From: Paraherbaspirillum soli
GTDB lineage: Bacteria; Pseudomonadota; Gammaproteobacteria; Burkholderiales; Burkholderiaceae_D
Assembly: GCF_042654985.1 (NCBI RefSeq)
Contig: NZ_JBHSMT010000026.1
Location: 310,001 to 374,000, forward strand
Reading direction: 5' to 3'
Length of the DNA: 64,000 nucleotides
How positions within the stretch are numbered: the stretch's first letter is position 1; every line of letters begins with the position of its first letter. The notes under the pieces were generated by a model. The model saw nothing but the letters and a program-made list of their open reading frames with translations. It made no database searches and was not told where the DNA came from. This document shows, one piece after another, positions 45,051 through 54,267 of this stretch. The position numbers and the translations under genes were made by a program.

Positions 45051-47618
45051 ATGTTCGGTTTTCTATTCAAGCGTTCCGCTAAGCCTGCTGTGCAGCCAAA
45101 TGCTACTGATGTTGCCCCTCAAACCGCGCTTCGGGCCGAGGCCAAGCAAGCGGTGGATCAGGCCAGGCAGCAAGCGCTGCTGCACGCTGAAGCATTGACC
45201 GATGAAGCCGGCGCCGTCAGTTTCATCCTGCAATCCGGTTTTGCCGATGCCCGCTTGCGGGCGGCGCAATGGGTGCAAAGCCGGGCAGCGCTTGAGCAGG
45301 TATTGCAGGCCAGCCGCAACATCGACCGGCGCGTCGCCAAACTGATGCAGGCGCGGCTGGATGCCGTGCAGCAGCAGGAGCAGGTCGCGCAAAAGGCCGA
45401 GGCATGCGTGGCGCTAGCCCGGTGCTTGCTGCAGGAACAGCTATTGATGTCGAATCATGTGGCGGACCTGGATCGGGCCTGGGAATCCAAAGATGTGCCG
45501 CATGCGTTGCAACAGCAATTCACGCAATTGCGCACGGCATTGGCCGAACGCTTGACCGCGCAAGCAAGTTTGCAGCGGACTGCGATGGGATTGCTGGCCA
45601 GCGTGCGCGATTTGCACCAGCAAATGCATGCGCAAGCAGGCGCCGATAATGCGCAGTTCGCGCTGCAACTGGATGCGCTGGAAGCGCAGATGGCGGCCTG
45701 TTCGAGTCATGCGGAAGCGCCAAACTTGCCGAAATATCTGGCGACCGACTTCGCACAGGAAATCCAAGCCGTGCGCAAGCTGCTGCTGAGTCTGCAGCAG
45801 CACCAGCATGCGTTGCAGGCGCGCCACGATTTGCTGCTGCAATGGGAAGCGTCGAACCCGGATGCGAATTTGGAAATATCTGTCGATAGCTTGAAATCCG
45901 CCTGGCGCAAATTGCCCGCACTGCCGCCCGAATTGCAGGACGCTGCACTGGAGCAGCGCTATCAGGCCTTGCTGCAAAAATATACGGTGGTCAGCAAACC
46001 CAAGAAGGAGCCGGCGCCGCCAGCCTCGACCTCAGCGACAGAACCGCAGCAACCCATTTCGGAGGCATTGGATGGCCTCGAAAAAGCGCTGGAGGATGGT
46101 TCGTTACAGGTTGCGGTGGACTTTGACAAGACATTGCGGGCGATGGATTTCAAAACGCAAAAGCCGACCGCGGCGCAAACCGCGCGCTTGACCCAGGCGC
46201 GCAGCGAACTGGGGCGTTTGCAGGATTGGGCGCGTTGGGGCGGCAACATTTCGCGCGAGGAGTTGATGAAGGCGGCGCAGGAGTTGCCGGCGCAGGCCTT
46301 GCCGCCGGTCGAGCTGGCAAAGAAAATCGGCAGCTTGCGCGCGCGCTGGAAATCGCTGGATGCTTCCGCCGGATCGGCGCCGAGAGCATTGTGGGAAGGG
46401 TTTGATGCCGCTTGCACCACCGCCCACGAAGCGGTGATCGAGCATCGCCGGAAAATGGCTGAGCAACGTCAAGCCAATCAGGTTCACGCGCAAGAGCTGA
46501 TCGACCTGATCCGGCAGTATGCCGAAGTTGCGCTGCAAGCCGAGCCGAGCCCGGACTGGAAAGCCATCCTGAAATTCTGCCGGAAAAAGCAAATGTCATG
46601 GGCCAAGCTGGGGCCGGTCAATCACAGCCAAAGAAAACCGCTCGAAGCGGCATACAAGGCTGCGATGCAGCTGTTGCTGGCGCCGCTGGAGGTGCAGCAA
46701 CAGATCGAAAAGAATCTTCGTGAGCAATTGATTGCGGCGGTTGAAGCATTGTCCGTCAGTCAGCGCGATACCGAGGAGCGCTTGCGCGAATTGCTGCAAC
46801 GTTGGACCGACAATGCCAAACGGCTGCCTTTGCCGCGTGAGGATGAAATACCGCTTTGGGATCGTTTTAGCAGCGCTTACGAGCTGAAATTCGCACAGCG
46901 CAAAGAAGTCACTTCCAGTGCCGATGCCGGACGCCGCGACAATTTGCGTTTGAAAGAAGAGTTGTGCGCGCTGCTGGAAGTCGCAGTGAGCCAGCCGGAA
47001 GCCGGATTGCCCAAGCTTTTGCAACAGGCGCAATTGGACTGGAATCGTTACGGGCAAGTGCCGCGTGCCGCCGAAGCGCAGATTGAAGCGCGCTATCGCT
47101 CGGCTGCAACGGCTTTACAAACCAAGCTGGATCAGAGCCTGCGTATTGCTGCAGAAGCTCAAAGCAACGCCTTGCGCGACAAGCTGATTCTTTGCCAAAA
47201 AGTTGAGGCCCTGGCTGCCGTCGAGACTATTGGGGAAGCCTCGCAGGACTGGCGCGACCGCTGGCAGGCCTTGTCCGCGCTGGCGCCGCCGTTTGAGAAA
47301 ATCATGACGGCGCGTTTCGGCCGCGCGCTGCACCAGGATGGCAACTATCTCGCCATGCTTGAAAATAATCGCGAATTCCTGTTACAGGAACTGCTGCGTG
47401 CTGAAATCCTGGCCGGCATCGATAGTCCGCCGGCGCTGGCGCGCGAACGCCTGCAATTGCAGGTCGAAGTGCTGCAAACCTCGTTGAAGGCCGGCCCGAC
47501 GACGCCGAATGCGGAACAGCAGTTAGTGCGGCTGTGCGAACTGCCGGCGCAGATGGATGAGGCAACGCTGCAGCGTTTGCTGCAATTGGTTGCGGTGCTC
47601 AAGGCCGGCAAGCGCTGA
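45051..47618 (+). CDS. DUF349-containing large coiled-coil protein
   Basis: 855 residues, very rich in Ala, Gln, Leu and Glu, predicted almost wholly helical, with no signal peptide. DUF349-like units with a conserved Trp are visible (e.g. WARWGGNISREELMKAAQELPAQALPPVELAKKIGSLRARWKSLD; WKAILKFCRKKQMSWAKLGPVNHSQRKPLEAAYKAAMQ; LLQRWTDNAKRLPLPREDEIPLWDRFSSAYELKF). Function is unknown; a structural or RNA/ribosome-linked role has been suggested for some DUF349 proteins. Stands alone. Confidence 0.8.
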   Translation: MFGFLFKRSAKPAVQPNATDVAPQTALRAEAKQAVDQARQQALLHAEALTDEAGAVSFILQSGFADARLRAAQWVQSRAALEQVLQASRNIDRRVAKLMQARLDAVQQQEQVAQKAEACVALARCLLQEQLLMSNHVADLDRAWESKDVPHALQQQFTQLRTALAERLTAQASLQRTAMGLLASVRDLHQQMHAQAGADNAQFALQLDALEAQMAACSSHAEAPNLPKYLATDFAQEIQAVRKLLLSLQQHQHALQARHDLLLQWEASNPDANLEISVDSLKSAWRKLPALPPELQDAALEQRYQALLQKYTVVSKPKKEPAPPASTSATEPQQPISEALDGLEKALEDGSLQVAVDFDKTLRAMDFKTQKPTAAQTARLTQARSELGRLQDWARWGGNISREELMKAAQELPAQALPPVELAKKIGSLRARWKSLDASAGSAPRALWEGFDAACTTAHEAVIEHRRKMAEQRQANQVHAQELIDLIRQYAEVALQAEPSPDWKAILKFCRKKQMSWAKLGPVNHSQRKPLEAAYKAAMQLLLAPLEVQQQIEKNLREQLIAAVEALSVSQRDTEERLRELLQRWTDNAKRLPLPREDEIPLWDRFSSAYELKFAQRKEVTSSADAGRRDNLRLKEELCALLEVAVSQPEAGLPKLLQQAQLDWNRYGQVPRAAEAQIEARYRSAATALQTKLDQSLRIAAEAQSNALRDKLILCQKVEALAAVETIGEASQDWRDRWQALSALAPPFEKIMTARFGRALHQDGNYLAMLENNREFLLQELLRAEILAGIDSPPALARERLQLQVEVLQTSLKAGPTTPNAEQQLVRLCELPAQMDEATLQRLLQLVAVLKAGKR

Positions 47619-47677
47619 CAGCGGTCAGCGCTAAAAACCTGCTGGGCATCTCAAAAAAACAGCTGAAGCGGACATAA

Positions 47678-47706
47678 AAAATGCCCCGGACTATCCGGGG
47701 CAAAGA
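47678..47706 (-). terminator. Terminator of the phasin gene
   Basis: GCCCCGGA/TCCGGGGC perfect 8-bp stem with a CTA loop. Read on the minus strand it is followed by a run of T residues. Confidence 0.85.
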
Positions 47707-47796
47707 AACGATACCCATACTGTGGAGAGGAGACCTGGGTATCGAGGGGGATTTCAAACTAGGTGAACGTCGTCGGAACTATTGCTGTAAAGGCTT

Positions 47797-48363
47797 TTAC
47801 TTCTTGACCGGACGCTCAGCCGATTTGCTGGCAGCCAGCGTGAACTGATCGACGGCGCTGTTGACGTTGCTTTCGATTACTTCGACCGCTTGCTTGGTGC
47901 TTTTGGCGATCTGTTCGTAACCGGCGTTGGCATTGCCGATCGCGGACTTGACGAAGGCGACTGCGCCTTCAGTGCCAGGAGGCGCATTTTTGGAGGCTTG
48001 TTCGACGAAGTCGATGATTTTGCGTTTTGTTTCAGCAGCCTGCGCTTCCGCAGCCTTGGTCAGGTCGGCGTGAGTGCTGGTGGCGATGCTGGCCAAATGG
48101 CGGCCATAAGCAATGGCTTTTTCAGTGTTCGGCTGCGCTTGCGCAACGCTGAGCGAGAAAAATTCTTGCAAGTCTTTAGCTGCCAGCAATTTCTTTGTGG
48201 CTGCTTGAGAGTCTTCCAGCGAAGCCTTGGCTGCAGTGAGGTTCAGGTCGATCAGCTTTTCAACGCCGGCAAATGCCTTGGTCGTGAAATCAGTGTACAG
48301 CGCCAGATTGGCTTCAAAATTTGCTTTGGCAGCAGCTGAGAATTGTTCTGCAACGGTAGACAT
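47797..48363 (-). CDS. Phasin family protein (PHA granule-associated)
   Basis: 188 residues from ATG 48363, with CCAGGAGAAG upstream. All-helical amphipathic protein with the Phasin_2 pattern: EQFSAAAKANFEANLALYTDFTTKAFAGVEKLIDLNLTAAKASLEDSQAATKKLLAAKDLQEFFSL and AIGNANAGYEQIAKSTKQAVEVIESNV. Phasins coat polyhydroxybutyrate granules and control their size. A clear terminator follows. Single gene. Confidence 0.93.
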   Translation of the reverse strand: MSTVAEQFSAAAKANFEANLALYTDFTTKAFAGVEKLIDLNLTAAKASLEDSQAATKKLLAAKDLQEFFSLSVAQAQPNTEKAIAYGRHLASIATSTHADLTKAAEAQAAETKRKIIDFVEQASKNAPPGTEGAVAFVKSAIGNANAGYEQIAKSTKQAVEVIESNVNSAVDQFTLAASKSAERPVKK

Positions 48364-48765
48364 GGCTTCTCCTGGAAGATTGTAGGTTATACAAAACGGC
48401 GTCGATAGGCGGCTATAGGTAGCCTCGGTTGCTGGCAGCAAATACTTAAATCAAGGAAATTGTGCGGCGCAACAAATCCATTGTAGATCGTTCAATTCCC
48501 CTGTCAAGAATTTTTTGTGCGTTGCAATAGAAATTCTTCAAATATAGGAATTTACTTAATGTCGAATGAGAGATTACTTATCGTGACCGGCAATGATGTA
48601 AAGGCGCTGGCGCATAATCCGCAGTATATCGGTGCTGTCGCCAATGGCACCCTGTCAAGTACTGCGAAAAAGGTCGACGGTCTCCGTTGCGGCCAGTCGC
48701 ACTCAAGCTGCAAGCGCCGGTTCGGCACGTTCCGGCCTGCATCAACCTCTCAAATCGGATAAGCC
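48364..48765. other. Intergenic region between phasin and EamA genes
   Basis: About 400 bp holding the phasin promoter. A plus-strand frame from ATG 48559 (MSNERLLIVTGNDVKALAHNPQYIG) could encode ~67 residues but has a poorly spaced AGGAAT and no recognisable family. I do not call it a gene. Confidence 0.5.
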
Positions 48766-49683
48766 ATGCGTTCAGCAAGTAATTCACCAAGCGCTTTCGC
48801 CGGCGCTTCAACCGCACCCAATCGTTTGCTGGCGGCGATGCCGCTGCTGTTCGTGGTGATCTGGAGTACCGGTTTTATCGTTGCCAAGTTCGGCTTGCCC
48901 TATGCGCCGCCGCTGACCTTCCTGCTGCTGCGATTCGTCGGCGTATTGCTGGTGTTGGTGCCTATCGTGTTGCTGATGCGGGCACCCTGGCCGCTCGGCC
49001 AGATACGGCATATCGCGGTCGCCGGCGTCCTGTTGCAAGCCGGTTACCTGGCTGGCGTCTGGTGCGCGATCAAGCTCGGCATGCCGGCTGGGGTGTCGGC
49101 GCTGATCGTCGGCATGCAGCCGATCCTGACCGCGTTTGCCGCACCGTTGATCGGCGAGTCGGTCAAGCCGCGCCAATGGCTCGGCCTATTGTTCGGCATC
49201 TGCGGGGTGGGTCTTGTGGTGGCCGCCAAGATCAGCTTGATCGGCTTGTCCTGGCAAAGCATCGCACTGTGCGTCCTGGGCTTGCTGTCGATTACGCTTG
49301 GCACCCTGTATCAGAAGCGTAATTGCGCCCATTTCGATCTGCGTACCGGCACCATCATCCAGTTTTCCGCTTCGATTGTCGTGCTGCTGCCGTTCGCCAT
49401 TTTTTATGAGCACTTGGGGCCAACGCTGGACACAGTCCAATGGACGCCGCGTTTTGTCGGCGCCTTGCTATGGTCGATCCTGGCATTGTCGATAGGCGCG
49501 ATTTTCCTGCTGTTCGCTTTGATCCGCAAAAGCGCCGCAACCCGGGTCACCAGCTTGCTGTACCTGACGCCGCCAACCACAGCGTTGATGGCCTGGATGA
49601 TATTCGGCGAGGCGTTCAGCCTGCTGGGCATGATAGGCATGCTGGTTGCGGTACTGGGCGTGGCTTTTGTCGTGAAGAAATAG
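48766..49683 (+). CDS. EamA/DMT-family transporter
   Basis: 305 residues with ten membrane helices arranged as two EamA repeats (LLFVVIWSTGFIVAKFGLPYAPPLTFLLLRFVGVLLVLVP...; IALCVLGLLSITLGTLYQKRNCAHFDLRTGTIIQFSASIVVLLPF...SLLYLTPPTTALMAWMIFGEAFSLLGMIGMLVAVLGVAFV). Probable exporter of amino acids or other metabolites. It is convergent with the XRE regulator gene, whose end abuts its stop. Confidence 0.9.
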   Translation: MRSASNSPSAFAGASTAPNRLLAAMPLLFVVIWSTGFIVAKFGLPYAPPLTFLLLRFVGVLLVLVPIVLLMRAPWPLGQIRHIAVAGVLLQAGYLAGVWCAIKLGMPAGVSALIVGMQPILTAFAAPLIGESVKPRQWLGLLFGICGVGLVVAAKISLIGLSWQSIALCVLGLLSITLGTLYQKRNCAHFDLRTGTIIQFSASIVVLLPFAIFYEHLGPTLDTVQWTPRFVGALLWSILALSIGAIFLLFALIRKSAATRVTSLLYLTPPTTALMAWMIFGEAFSLLGMIGMLVAVLGVAFVVKK

Positions 49684-50466
49684 CTAGGCCGGCAGCAGCA
49701 CGACCAGCTTCAATTCGGGTCGATTGGCGACGCGCAAATTGACCTGCTGATACGACAACTGGCCGAGCGTTGGATGATTGAAGCGGCGCTCGCCGCCTTC
49801 TTTTTCTATGACGTCGTGTGAATTCCACGCGCGTTTGAAGGCGGCGCTATTTGTGCAGAGGCGCGTCACCAGTTCGGCGATTTGCGGCTCGTCCAGAAGC
49901 AAGCCGCAATCGGCCCGGAATTCGGCGACCAGACGGCGTGCGCGTTGTTCCCAGTCGCTGATGAGCGTCATCGCTTGCGGCGTGCAAAAAGTGTATTCCA
50001 GCAGGTTTTTCGGGCCGCTTTTTTGATCCAGCCAGCCGGCAAACAGGTTTCTCGCGGGACGATTCCATGCCACCGCATTCCAATAGCGATCCAGCAAATA
50101 GGCGGGCGTCTTGATATTGCTCGCGACAGCCAGAATCTCATCCGGAATTTCCTGCTGCAATATGTCTTGCTGGCTGGGATCTTTTTTACCTGACAACTCA
50201 AACAGGTAAGCGCGCTTGGCCGGCGACAGGCGCAAGGCCTCGGCGATTCGCGCCAATGCCGGCGCCGACACCGACACGGTGCGGCCTTGCTCGATCCAGG
50301 TGTACCAGGTGACGCTGATGTTGCATAACTGGGCCAGTTCCTCGCGCCGCAGGCCTGGCGTGCGGCGGCGAGAGCCGGCGCCCAGCCCCAGTTCTGCCGG
50401 CGACAATTGGAGGCGCTGGGTTTTGATGAATGCGCCCAATGCTTTGCGTCTGCTGGTTTGATCCAT
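49684..50466 (-). CDS. XRE-type regulator with MmyB-like ligand-binding domain
   Basis: 260 residues from ATG 50466. The helix-turn-helix is at the N-terminus (RKALGAFIKTQRLQLSPAELGL...RTPGLRREELAQLCNISVTWYTWIEQGRTVSVSAPALARIAEALRLSPAKRAYLFELSG). A C-terminal domain of the MmyB type follows (YLLDRYWNAVAWNRPARNLFAGWLD...HPTLGQLSYQQVNLRV). It is divergent from a SAM methyltransferase gene with a 117-bp gap and probably regulates it. Confidence 0.9.
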   Translation of the reverse strand: MDQTSRRKALGAFIKTQRLQLSPAELGLGAGSRRRTPGLRREELAQLCNISVTWYTWIEQGRTVSVSAPALARIAEALRLSPAKRAYLFELSGKKDPSQQDILQQEIPDEILAVASNIKTPAYLLDRYWNAVAWNRPARNLFAGWLDQKSGPKNLLEYTFCTPQAMTLISDWEQRARRLVAEFRADCGLLLDEPQIAELVTRLCTNSAAFKRAWNSHDVIEKEGGERRFNHPTLGQLSYQQVNLRVANRPELKLVVLLPA

Positions 50467-50583
50467 GGTTCGCCTTAGTTTTCTGTTATCAATAGTAATA
50501 GTATAAACACTAGTCTTGTAACAGGATAAATAATCACTAGACTGGTGCTTCATTGGCGCTTCGCCATTTCTGAGGAGAACCTG

Positions 50584-51363
50584 ATGCACAACACACGCAA
50601 TCACGATAAGGTGGTTTCCGAGCAATTCGGCAGCACCGCCGCGGCTTACTTGACCAGTACAGTCCATGCGCAGGGACAGGATTTGCAGCAGCTCGCCGCT
50701 TATGCGCAACAATTCCCGCAAGCCACGGTGCTGGACGTCGGCTGCGGCGGCGGCCATGTCAGTTTTGCGATGGCGCCGCACGCCGGCAAAGTAATCGCCT
50801 ATGACCTGGCGAGCGAAATGCTGGAAGTAGTGCAAGGCGCTGCGCGCGAGCGCGGTCTGAATAATCTGGAAGTGCGGCAGGGCAGCGCTGACCGGTTGCC
50901 GTTCGCCGATGCCTCGTTCGACCTGGTATGCAGTCGCTTTAGTGCGCATCACTGGAAAAATTTGCCGCAGGCCTTGGCCGAGATGGCGCGCGTGCTGAAG
51001 CCGGGCGGCAAATGCATCGTGATCGACACGGCGTCGCCCGAAGATGTGCTGGCCGACACTTACTTGCAGTCCATCGAATTGCTGCGAGATAGCTCGCACG
51101 TGCGCAACCGTAGCGTTTCTGCATGGCATCAGTTGCTGGCGCAGGCAGGATTTACCCCCGTCAGCGACAAACAATGGAAATTGCCATTGCAATTCGATAC
51201 CTGGGTGGCCAGAATGCGCACCCCGGCAGAGCGCGTGATCGCGATCAAATCACTGTGGGACAGCGCACCGGCAGAAGTGTCGGCATATTTTGATTTGCGG
51301 CAAGATTATTCTTTCTCAATCGACACGGTATTGCTTGAGGTTAATAAAAAAATATTATTTTAG
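50584..51363 (+). CDS. Class I SAM-dependent methyltransferase
   Basis: 259 residues from ATG 50584, with GAGGAGAA upstream. SAM-binding motif I is TVLDVGCGGGHVSFAMAPHAGKVIAYDLASEML, motif II region SADRLPFADASFDLVCSRFSAHHW, motif III LAEMARVLKPGGKCIVIDTASPE, similar to UbiE-type small-molecule methyltransferases. Divergent from the MmyB-type regulator; such pairs often regulate a methyltransferase acting on a toxic or signalling compound (inference). Confidence 0.9.
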   Translation: MHNTRNHDKVVSEQFGSTAAAYLTSTVHAQGQDLQQLAAYAQQFPQATVLDVGCGGGHVSFAMAPHAGKVIAYDLASEMLEVVQGAARERGLNNLEVRQGSADRLPFADASFDLVCSRFSAHHWKNLPQALAEMARVLKPGGKCIVIDTASPEDVLADTYLQSIELLRDSSHVRNRSVSAWHQLLAQAGFTPVSDKQWKLPLQFDTWVARMRTPAERVIAIKSLWDSAPAEVSAYFDLRQDYSFSIDTVLLEVNKKILF

Positions 51364-51463
51364 AGCGAATGCCGGACCGGCTGGTTGTGACATAATTTAG
51401 GCTTCGAACCGACGGTCCGACATCGAAAATTGTTTAACGTAGTACGCTAACTGCCTAATTTTC

Positions 51464-51492
51464 TTGCGATTTATCGGGTATTTCCCTACACT
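51464..51492 (+). promoter_or_regulatory. Sigma70-type promoter of pbpG
   Basis: -35 TTGCGA (51464-51469), 17-nt spacer, -10 TACACT (51487-51492), ~47 bp before the start codon. Confidence 0.6.
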
Positions 51493-51538
51493 TCGACAAA
51501 GTTATTGTTAGCCGAATTTTGGGATATTGGAGTTGTAT

Positions 51539-52693
51539 ATGGGCAAATCCGCGCTTGCTGCATTTTTATCATTGTTTCTTGCGCTTGCGATCGCGCCTGT
51601 AAGTTCTGGTTTTGCTCAAACACAACAAGAACCTGTTGAAAAGTCCGCAAAGAAGGCAACTGCCACTACCTCTCCCCATAAAAAAACTGCCGCCAACGCC
51701 GCTGGTAAAAAACGCCATGCGGCGTCTTCGCATGCGCGCAAGCAACGCAATGTTGCTTCGCTCGATAAAAATGAGAAGCTGGTCCGGAAAGTTGTGATGG
51801 TGCATGGCCGCCGCAAGGTGGTTTATCAGCGCGTTGCCCTTGCGCCAGTCGTGCCCGCGGTGCCTCCTGTCATGTCCGCCGGCGAGTTGGCAGGTTTGAA
51901 TCTGACGCGCGATCCGCTAGCTTTGCGCTCTAGCGTCGCGCTAGTGCTGGATCAAAACAGTTCCGAGGTGTTGCTGGACAAAAATTCCCAAGTGGCATTG
52001 CCGATTGCGTCGCTGACCAAGCTGATGACCAGTCTGGTAGTGGTCGAGGCGAAGCAGGATATGAGTGAGGTGTTGAGCGTCACCGACGAAGACATCGACC
52101 GCGAAAAACACAGCAGTTCACGTTTGCGCGTCGGTTCGGAATTGACTCGCGCCGACATGCTGCATATCGCGCTGATGAGTTCCGAGAATCGCGCAGCATC
52201 AACACTCGGCCGTCACTATCCCGGCGGTTTGCCCGCATTTGTCGAAGCCATGAATGCAAAGGCCAAAGCGCTCGGCATGACGGACACCCATTACGTCGAC
52301 AGCACCGGGCTGTCGCATCTCAATGTCGCCAGTGCACGCGATTTGTCCAAATTGGTGTTGGCCGCATATCAACACCCGGTCATCCGCCAGTATTCGACCG
52401 ATCCGAAATACCTGGTCGAGCCGGGCGGGCGTCCGCTGCAATATTCCAACTCCAATCATCTGGTCGACAACCCGGGATGGCAGATCGGCTTGCAAAAGAC
52501 CGGTTACATCAACGAAGCAGGACGTTGCCTGGTGATGCAAACCACGATTGAAGGGCGGCAGATCGTGATGGTGCTGCTTGATTCGCGCGGCAAGAATTCG
52601 CGTCAAGCCGACGCCGATCGCGTCCGCAAATGGCTGGCCGATTCGCATGCGCCGACTTTGACCAAGGTTAAGTTGGCCGACGGCCAGAGCTAA
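51539..52693 (+). CDS. pbpG: D-alanyl-D-alanine endopeptidase (PBP7 type)
   Basis: 384 residues from ATG 51539, with GGAG 6 nt upstream. Signal peptide (SALAAFLSLFLALAIAPVSSGFA), then a Lys/Arg/Ala-rich linker of about 80 residues, longer and more basic than in E. coli. Penicillin-binding motifs: SLTK (nucleophile Ser), SSENRAAS (SxN) and KTGYINEAG (KTG). HYPGGLPAFVEAMNAKAKALGM and GLSHLNVASARDLSKL are PbpG-like. It cleaves peptidoglycan cross-links in the periplasm. Confidence 0.93.
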   Translation: MGKSALAAFLSLFLALAIAPVSSGFAQTQQEPVEKSAKKATATTSPHKKTAANAAGKKRHAASSHARKQRNVASLDKNEKLVRKVVMVHGRRKVVYQRVALAPVVPAVPPVMSAGELAGLNLTRDPLALRSSVALVLDQNSSEVLLDKNSQVALPIASLTKLMTSLVVVEAKQDMSEVLSVTDEDIDREKHSSSRLRVGSELTRADMLHIALMSSENRAASTLGRHYPGGLPAFVEAMNAKAKALGMTDTHYVDSTGLSHLNVASARDLSKLVLAAYQHPVIRQYSTDPKYLVEPGGRPLQYSNSNHLVDNPGWQIGLQKTGYINEAGRCLVMQTTIEGRQIVMVLLDSRGKNSRQADADRVRKWLADSHAPTLTKVKLADGQS

Positions 52694-52746
52694 CTAGCTT
52701 CCGGGATTTGCCGCCTGAGCGTGATCGCGGATTGCGTCGGGTATCA

Positions 52747-52802
52747 AAAAAGGGTTGGAATTTGTTCATCAAGTTATTGATGGATAAATTCCAACCCTTT
52801 TA
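52747..52802. terminator. Terminator of pbpG
   Basis: A 16-bp perfect stem, arms AAAAGGGTTGGAATTT and its complement, enclosing a smaller CATCAA/TTGATG hairpin, with T or A runs at both ends, so it can act in both directions. Confidence 0.9.
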
Positions 52803-52830
52803 GCTTGTGCGGCTGTTCCGAATGACGCGA

Positions 52831-53235
52831 TGGATTCGAGGCGGGTAACGGCGGAAGGCGCTGCGCTTTTCCGCCCTACGCGACTGCAGCCGTCCGTAGG
52901 GCGGATGAGCGTAGCGTTATCCGCCATTGATGCGCCGTCTGCGGTGGATTCGAGGCGGGTAACGGCGGAAGGCGCTGCGCTTTTCCGCCCTACGCGACTG
53001 CAGTCGTCCGTAGGGCGGATGAGCATAGCGTTATCCGCCATTGATGCGCCGCCTGCGGTGGATTCGAGGCGGGTAACGGCGGAAGGGTGTAGCAGGGGTT
53101 TCAGATGGCATGCCATCTGCCTGCGGAACAGTATCTGCTTGCAAGCGGATACGCGCCCTGCAAGGGTTGCGCCTTTCCGCCCTACGCGACTGCAACTATC
53201 CGTAGGGCGGATGAGCGCAGCGTTATCCGCCATTG
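52831..53235. repeat. Tandem array of three ~114-bp REPIN units
   Basis: Units start at TGGATTCGAGG at 52831, 52945 and 53059, exactly 114 bp apart. Each has a GGCGGAA/TTCCGCC head, CTACGCGACTGCA spacer, and an inverted GGCGGAT/ATCCGCC head, then TTGATGCGCC. The third unit carries the composite palindromic insert. Confidence 0.9.
53078..53185. repeat. Composite repeat with nested palindromes, copy 2
   Basis: Outer stem GGCGGAA/TTCCGCC. The insert is the inverted equivalent of 32710-32818: CAGATGGCATGCCATCTG (53102-53119), a 22-bp near-palindrome centred on TTGCAA (53131-53152), and GCCC-TGCAA-GGG. Confidence 0.85.
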
Positions 53236-53275
53236 ATGCGTCGCCCGCGGTACGGGGGCTTCATCGCCCCGCATT

Positions 53276-54058
53276 TTATTGCTGCGGGGTATATCCCAGC
53301 ACGGCAGAAATCTGATTCGCCGTATTAACCAAATCTTCCACCCATTCTTCTTGCAGCCGATCGGCAGGGGCGGAAATCGACAATCCTGCAACCATTTTCC
53401 CCGAGTCATCGCGGATGCCTGCGGCCATGCAGCGCACGCCCAGCTCCAGCTCCTCATTGTCGCGCGCGTAGCCCAGGGCGCGCACCAGGCTCAACTCGCG
53501 TTCGAGCTTGCTGAGGTCGGTGATCGAGTTCTTGTTATGTCCCGCCAAGCCGGTCCGCGTCGCATAAGCGCGCACCATTTTCGGATCGTCGATGGACAGG
53601 AATAGTTTGCCGGTGGAGGTCAGGTGCAGCGGCGCCCGGCCGCCGATGGCGCGCACCACCTGCATGCCGGATCGTTCGGAAAATGCGCGATCGATATAGA
53701 CGATTTCATCGCTTTGACGTACCGACAGATTCACCGTCTGATTGGTTTTGCGATGCAGCCCGCGCATGAAATCGAGCGCCGCTTCGCGCACATTGAGACG
53801 GCTTTTGACCACATTGCCCAATTCCAGCAAGCGCATGCCCAAGCGATAACTGCCTGGCTCGGAACGATCGACAAAGCGCTTCACCACCAGGTCGTTGAGA
53901 ATCCGATGGGCAGTCGATGGATGCAGACCGGTGACCGCCGACAACTCCTTCAGACTGACCGGATCAGGGTATTGCGCCAACGTATCCAGCAGCGAAACCA
54001 TGCGCTCGATTACCTGGATCGAAATTTTACTTGTGTCGTCGGTTGGGTCAGTTTTCAT
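53276..54058 (-). CDS. IclR-family transcriptional regulator
   Basis: 260 residues. The N-terminal winged helix (SIQVIERMVSLLDTLAQYPDPVSLKELSAVTGLHPSTAHRILNDLVVKRFVDR) is followed by the IclR effector-binding domain (RSGMQVVRAIGGRAPLHLTSTGKLFL...YARDNEELELGVRCMAAGIRDDSGKMVAGLSISAPADRL). No catabolic genes adjoin, so the target is unknown. The tandem repeat array lies immediately downstream. Confidence 0.93.
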   Translation of the reverse strand: MKTDPTDDTSKISIQVIERMVSLLDTLAQYPDPVSLKELSAVTGLHPSTAHRILNDLVVKRFVDRSEPGSYRLGMRLLELGNVVKSRLNVREAALDFMRGLHRKTNQTVNLSVRQSDEIVYIDRAFSERSGMQVVRAIGGRAPLHLTSTGKLFLSIDDPKMVRAYATRTGLAGHNKNSITDLSKLERELSLVRALGYARDNEELELGVRCMAAGIRDDSGKMVAGLSISAPADRLQEEWVEDLVNTANQISAVLGYTPQQ

Positions 54059-54267
54059 CGAAGTAATGGTGCATTGCAGTGGAGGTGTTTATATCATAAT
54101 GTGAAAAATTGTGCTTTGGTATCGCTCTCGATTAGAGCCGTAATTCAAGCCGGCGCCACCGCCTGAAGCGCTAAATATCACAATGAAAATCCATTTCGCA
54201 TGCTGCCGATCCGGGCTGTTAAAATTCGTCGGCGCAACCTTGCGCTTTTATCGAAGATCAGTACAGT

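Noticed and set aside
48559..48762. Possible 67-residue gene
   Set aside because: No well-placed ribosome site and no recognisable family; left as intergenic.
50467..51192. A 502-residue extension of the MmyB-type regulator
   Set aside because: It lies antisense to the methyltransferase gene; the HTH begins at ATG 50466.
52829..53236. The repeat array as a CRISPR
   Set aside because: Units are 114 bp, nearly identical throughout, with no short unique spacers and no cas genes nearby.
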